A DNA stretch of 64,000 nucleotides, taken from NCBI GenBank assembly GCA_018822545.1, contig JAHJKA010000033.1:1-64000 (forward strand), written 5' to 3'. A program made the translations under genes and the position numbers. Positions 61,266 to 64,000 of the stretch are shown here, piece by piece. Each line of letters starts with the position of its first letter. Position 1 is the stretch's first letter. This DNA comes from Pseudomonadota bacterium (lineage in GTDB: Bacteria; Desulfobacterota; Desulfobulbia; Desulfobulbales; SURF-16). The notes beneath the pieces are model-generated. The model was given only the letters and a program-made list of their open reading frames with translations. It ran no database searches and was not told the origin of the DNA.

Positions 61266-61868
61266 ATGAATTATCTGGCAATTGTATTGGCCTACCTGGT
61301 CGGCGCCATTCCCTTTGGCTTATTGATGGGCAAGATAGCCGGTGTTGATGTGCGGGATTCTGGTTCGCGCAATATCGGCGCCACCAATGTTACCCGTTTG
61401 GCCGGGAAGAAGTTTGGGATTTTTACCCTTTTTCTTGATGTTGCCAAGGGCCTGCTGCCCATGGTAATTGCCCAGGCAGCAGGCTTGGCTTCGGATACGG
61501 TTCTTCTCTGCGGGGCGGCAGCTTTTGTCGGTCATTGCTATCCGGTCTATCTTCGTTTTCGAGGCGGCAAAGGGGTGGCCACGGCCTTGGGCGTCTTTCT
61601 CTTTCTTGATCTCATTGCCGTGGTTGGCGGGGTGCTGCTTTTTGTCATAGCTGTGGCCGTGACCGGTTATGTTTCTTTGGGCTCATTGCTTGCGGCTGCC
61701 ATGGTTTCTCTTCTTGTTTGGTTGCGCCATGGCCTGGGGACCTATTTCTATCTCGCCCTTTTCATTGCCGGCCTGATCTGGCTCAAACATCACGAGAATA
61801 TCGGCCGCCTTTTCAGAGGTGAAGAGAAGAGTTTTAAAAAGAAGAAAAAGAGTGCTGCTGAGGAGTAA
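61266..61868 (+). CDS. plsY: Glycerol-3-phosphate acyltransferase PlsY
   Basis: A 200-aa inner-membrane enzyme that acylates glycerol-3-phosphate from acyl-phosphate, the first step of phospholipid synthesis. Marks are VGAIPFGLLMGKIAGVDVRD, SGSRNIGATNVTR and RFRGGKGVATALG, all conserved. The lysine-rich tail KSFKKKKKSA is a local feature. It ends 3 bp before the J-domain gene, so they form an operon. ATG at 61266. Confidence 0.96.
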   Translation: MNYLAIVLAYLVGAIPFGLLMGKIAGVDVRDSGSRNIGATNVTRLAGKKFGIFTLFLDVAKGLLPMVIAQAAGLASDTVLLCGAAAFVGHCYPVYLRFRGGKGVATALGVFLFLDLIAVVGGVLLFVIAVAVTGYVSLGSLLAAAMVSLLVWLRHGLGTYFYLALFIAGLIWLKHHENIGRLFRGEEKSFKKKKKSAAEE

Positions 61869-61871
61869 GGG

Positions 61872-62195
61872 ATGGTCACCAAGAGGCAATGGCAGAAAAT
61901 TGAGGAGGCCAAGGAACTTTTTGGACTGGGAGACCGGGCCACTCTGCGCGAGATCAAAGTTGTTTTTCGGCAACTCACCAAAAAATTCCATCCTGATCTG
62001 GCTGGTGAAAGCGATGAGAACCGGGCCAAGACTCAAGCTGTTACCGAGGCCTATCAGGCCCTGCTCACCTACTGCGAAGAGTATGAATTCCCCTTGCTCA
62101 TGGCAGAATCAGAGCTTGAGGAGGATGACGAGGATTGGTGGATGAACCGTTTCGGTCACGACCACCACTGGGGACCGGGTCGGGGCGAGGAGTAA
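61872..62195 (+). CDS. Short J-domain protein
   Basis: A 107-aa protein with a J domain (about 10-75): EAKELFGLGDRATLREIKVVF and KKFHPDLAGE, with the HPD that stimulates DnaK. There is no G/F, zinc-finger or C-terminal domain. The C-terminus is acidic and has aromatic residues (EEDDEDWWMNRF). It should recruit DnaK to an unknown partner. ATG at 61872, 3 bp after plsY. Confidence 0.9.
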   Translation: MVTKRQWQKIEEAKELFGLGDRATLREIKVVFRQLTKKFHPDLAGESDENRAKTQAVTEAYQALLTYCEEYEFPLLMAESELEEDDEDWWMNRFGHDHHWGPGRGEE

Positions 62196-62201
62196 GCGGC
62201 C

Positions 62202-62639
62202 ATGGCTACCGGTGGGATGAAGCTGCTGACGGTGCCCGTGCCTGACACCGGTCTCGTTGTGGTACGCTGCCCTGCCTGTAGCCGTAAACATACCCTGTCG
62301 GTTGCCCGGTTCAAGGGCAAAAAAGAGATCATCAAGGTGCGGTGTCATTGCGCGGAACTCTTTGCCCTGGAGCTTGAGTTCCGCAAATCAGTTACCACTG
62401 GTGCCAGTTATACCGGTAATTTTGAGAATTGTTCCCAGGGTCATGTGTGCGGTCAGATTCAGATTACGGCAATGACGAATCAGGGGATGGATTTTACCAC
62501 CTGCGGCCGCAGCACCATTAACAAAGGGGATAAGCTGAAGATCAACTTTCATGATCCTGAGGCCGGCTTTAAAGTGAAAAAAAAGAATGTGATTGTCAGT
62601 GCGGTACACGGCACCAGGATAAGTTGTTATTTTGTCTGA
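62202..62639 (+). CDS. Zinc-ribbon and PilZ-like protein
   Basis: A 145-aa protein. The N-terminus has VVRCPACSRKHTLSVARFKG and VRCHCAEL, two cysteine pairs that fit a zinc ribbon, and the second part (about 75-145) forms beta strands like PilZ (GMDFTTCGRSTINKGDKLKI). It lacks the arginine cluster for c-di-GMP binding, so it is at most a degenerate PilZ. It is 6 bp after the J-domain gene. ATG at 62202. Confidence 0.72.
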   Translation: MATGGMKLLTVPVPDTGLVVVRCPACSRKHTLSVARFKGKKEIIKVRCHCAELFALELEFRKSVTTGASYTGNFENCSQGHVCGQIQITAMTNQGMDFTTCGRSTINKGDKLKINFHDPEAGFKVKKKNVIVSAVHGTRISCYFV

Positions 62640-62697
62640 GAGTTGAGGGCGGAGATAATGAAGGGAAAAGGTGATTTGTCAAAAGAGGAGGAAGTGA

Positions 62698-62892
62698 ATG
62701 GATCCTGAAAAAATCATGGACAGTCTGTCTAAAGAACTACTTGTCGCCATAAAGGCAATGTCAAAAGCAAAGACGGTTGAAGAAAAAGTCGCATACAGTC
62801 ATGTCGTCAAGAATATCAGTGAATCATTGGGAGTTTTCTTGAATCTGGTCAGCGATGTGATGGCTATGGATGGCGATGATGATATGTATTGA
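62698..62892 (+). CDS. Small hypothetical protein
   Basis: A 64-aa soluble helical protein with a strong ribosome binding site GAGGAGG ahead of ATG 62698. It starts MDPEKIMDSLSKELLVAIKA and ends in the acidic DGDDDMY. No family is recognised. It follows the plsY, J-domain, PilZ-like group and ends with its own terminator at 62977. Confidence 0.72.
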   Translation: MDPEKIMDSLSKELLVAIKAMSKAKTVEEKVAYSHVVKNISESLGVFLNLVSDVMAMDGDDDMY

Positions 62893-62976
62893 GATCTTAC
62901 TGGTGGCCTGACGGGGCGGCCTTTGGCATCCACTAAGTTCGCCGAGAGGGTAGAGCTCTGCAGAAGTGGAGTCGAC

Positions 62977-63016
62977 AAAAAAAGGCCGCCGGAGTAATTC
63001 CGGTGGCCTTTTTTTG
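62977..63016. terminator. Bidirectional terminator
   Basis: The stem AAAAAAAGGCCGCCGGA / TCCGGTGGCCTTTTTTT lies between convergent genes. Confidence 0.94.
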
Positions 63017-63036
63017 TTGGTCTGGCGCTGAGCGGC

Positions 63037-64000
63037 TTACTCCATGAGGGAGGGGTTGGTGGTAATCTCACCTGTTTTCATCATGTAGTTGAGCCAGCTT
63101 TCCACGGTGGCCAGCTGCTTTTCCTGGCTCAGGGTGGCCATGAAGCTTTGCTTGGCCTGGGGAGTTGCTGACTGGCTGGCCTGCTTTGCCTGAAAACGGT
63201 AGACATAGAAGGTGTTGCCGTCTGCGCCGATGGTCTCCGGATAGGGCTTGGCCTCGCTTAAGGTGAAACCGCTGTTGCTGATGGCATCAGGCAATTTGCT
63301 CAAGCCACGCTTGGTCCGCGAGAACCAGGGCGAGGTCTGAACGCTGCCGCCTGCTTCGCTTATGAGCTGTTTGAAGTCCTTGCCCTCTTTGCAGGCAGCA
63401 AGAATTTCCTGGGCCTTGGCCTGGGCAAGTTCGCTACTTTTGGCTGCCGTGAAGTCGACGGTTACCTCTTTTTTGACCTTGTCAAGCTCAGGTATGGCAG
63501 GTTCGATAACATCGTCAATAAAGATAATGTAGTAGCCGCCGGTCTCTTCGATAAGAGAACTCAAATCCCCCTTGACCAGGGAGAAGGCCTGGTCAAGTAG
63601 ACGAGGCAAGCCGGCCAGGGCGGCAGGGGGCGCGCTCTGGCTGAAAAAGTCGGTGGTCAGCAGGGTGACACCTTCCTGGGCGCTGAACTTGTCCAGACTG
63701 CCGGCCTGAAAGATTTTCTCGTAGGCCGAGTCGGCATTTTTAAAGGCGGCTGCCCTGGCCTGTTGTTGTTTCAAGGTCCGCCGGATGGTCTCTGTGACCT
63801 CGGAGAGCGGGGTGGTTTTTGCCGGTTTGATCTCCTGAACCTCAACAATATGATAACCAAAACGGGTTTTGATCAGATCGCTGATCTCATTTTTGGCCAG
63901 GGAGAAGACGGCCTCGTCAAAGGCGGGTACCATCTGGCCGCGGCTGAAAGAACCAAGCTCACCGCCTTGGCTTGCTGAACCGGGGTCGTCTGAGAATTTT
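63037..64000 (-). CDS. Parvulin-type peptidyl-prolyl isomerase (PpiD/SurA-like), 5' end outside window
   Basis: The open frame runs through the window edge, giving at least 320 residues of the C-terminal part. The upstream residues [20 protein letters not shown] and [13 protein letters not shown], with the following [12 protein letters not shown], form the end of a rotamase (PPIC) domain. The rest has further parvulin-like parts ([20 protein letters not shown]). PpiD-like proteins help fold secreted proteins at the inner membrane; the N-terminal anchor cannot be seen. The apparent start at 63933 is internal to the domain. Confidence 0.88.
   Translation of the reverse strand, partial: KFSDDPGSASQGGELGSFSRGQMVPAFDEAVFSLAKNEISDLIKTRFGYHIVEVQEIKPAKTTPLSEVTETIRRTLKQQQARAAAFKNADSAYEKIFQAGSLDKFSAQEGVTLLTTDFFSQSAPPAALAGLPRLLDQAFSLVKGDLSSLIEETGGYYIIFIDDVIEPAIPELDKVKKEVTVDFTAAKSSELAQAKAQEILAACKEGKDFKQLISEAGGSVQTSPWFSRTKRGLSKLPDAISNSGFTLSEAKPYPETIGADGNTFYVYRFQAKQASQSATPQAKQSFMATLSQEKQLATVESWLNYMMKTGEITTNPSLME

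Noticed and set aside
1..64000. CRISPR arrays, IS elements, prophage genes
   Set aside because: No regularly spaced direct repeats beyond the two-copy repeat at 3689 and no transposase, integrase or phage structural gene recognised.

Overview
The window looks like a chromosomal segment of an anaerobic, probably sulfate- or sulfur-metabolising member of the Desulfobacterota (a Desulfobulbales-like lineage is my best guess). The reasons are the strict-anaerobe oxidative-stress set (Fur/PerR-type regulator, desulfoferrodoxin, ferritin, rubredoxin:oxygen oxidoreductase), a class I hybrid-cluster protein, two seven-heme c-type cytochromes, and the trio of MTH1187-type protein, CD1871A-type CXXC protein and NapH-like ferredoxin. 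The placement is inference from gene content. I see no CRISPR array, rRNA operon, transposase, integrase or prophage.

Layout. 1-2.3 kb: an edge-truncated 14-TM-type MFS exporter, a TlpA-like thioredoxin and a small secreted ExtJ-like protein. 2.4-9.3 kb: the accessory region. A fused spmA-spmB gene is followed by tandem repeats and about 500 bp of structured non-coding DNA, then by two translationally coupled paralogous membrane proteins (8 TM, C39-like domain, TPR), then by a frameshifted second copy of the spmB 3' end. This is the best candidate for an undescribed system. 9.4-21.7 kb: metallo-beta-lactamase-fold hydrolase, HDOD protein, hydantoinase/oxoprolinase-like ATPase, DUF4136 lipoprotein, NhaD antiporter, methyltransferase, SH3 protein, the MTH1187/CD1871A/NapH-like operon, PilZ proteins and prepilin peptidase.

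21.8-24.9 kb: cytochrome bd operon (DUF4492, cydA, cydB and an overlooked 31-aa CydX-like ORF). 25.2-32.3 kb: the conserved rpmH-rnpA-yidD-yidC-jag-mnmE block, then a cNMP-binding/HDOD protein and hpt. 32.3-38.7 kb: an operon of a periplasmic double-rhodanese protein with two hybrid histidine kinases. 38.7-41.2 kb: two paralogous seven-heme cytochromes. 41.5-50.1 kb: mgtE, two tRNA-Ser, radA, hemW, radC, gatB and an rdgC-like pair split over two genes, with several palindromic repeats.

50.4-54.9 kb: tRNA-Lys, tRNA-Glu and the oxidative-stress cluster; a 14-bp element is shared by the promoters of the Fur-type regulator and of the DVU0298-like gene. 55-64 kb: DUF3373 outer-membrane protein, SAP-domain protein, the hcp cluster (hcp with a TTGACC/GGTCAA palindrome, HD-domain protein, ferredoxin), nucleoside deaminase, plsY, J-domain protein, two small proteins and an edge-truncated parvulin-type isomerase.

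Taken together, the genes describe a cell that guards against O2 and NO (bd oxidase, ROO, superoxide reductase, Hcp), does extracytoplasmic electron transfer (multiheme cytochromes) and uses second-messenger and phosphorelay signalling heavily (three PilZ-type, two HDOD, two cNMP-binding and two hybrid kinase proteins).
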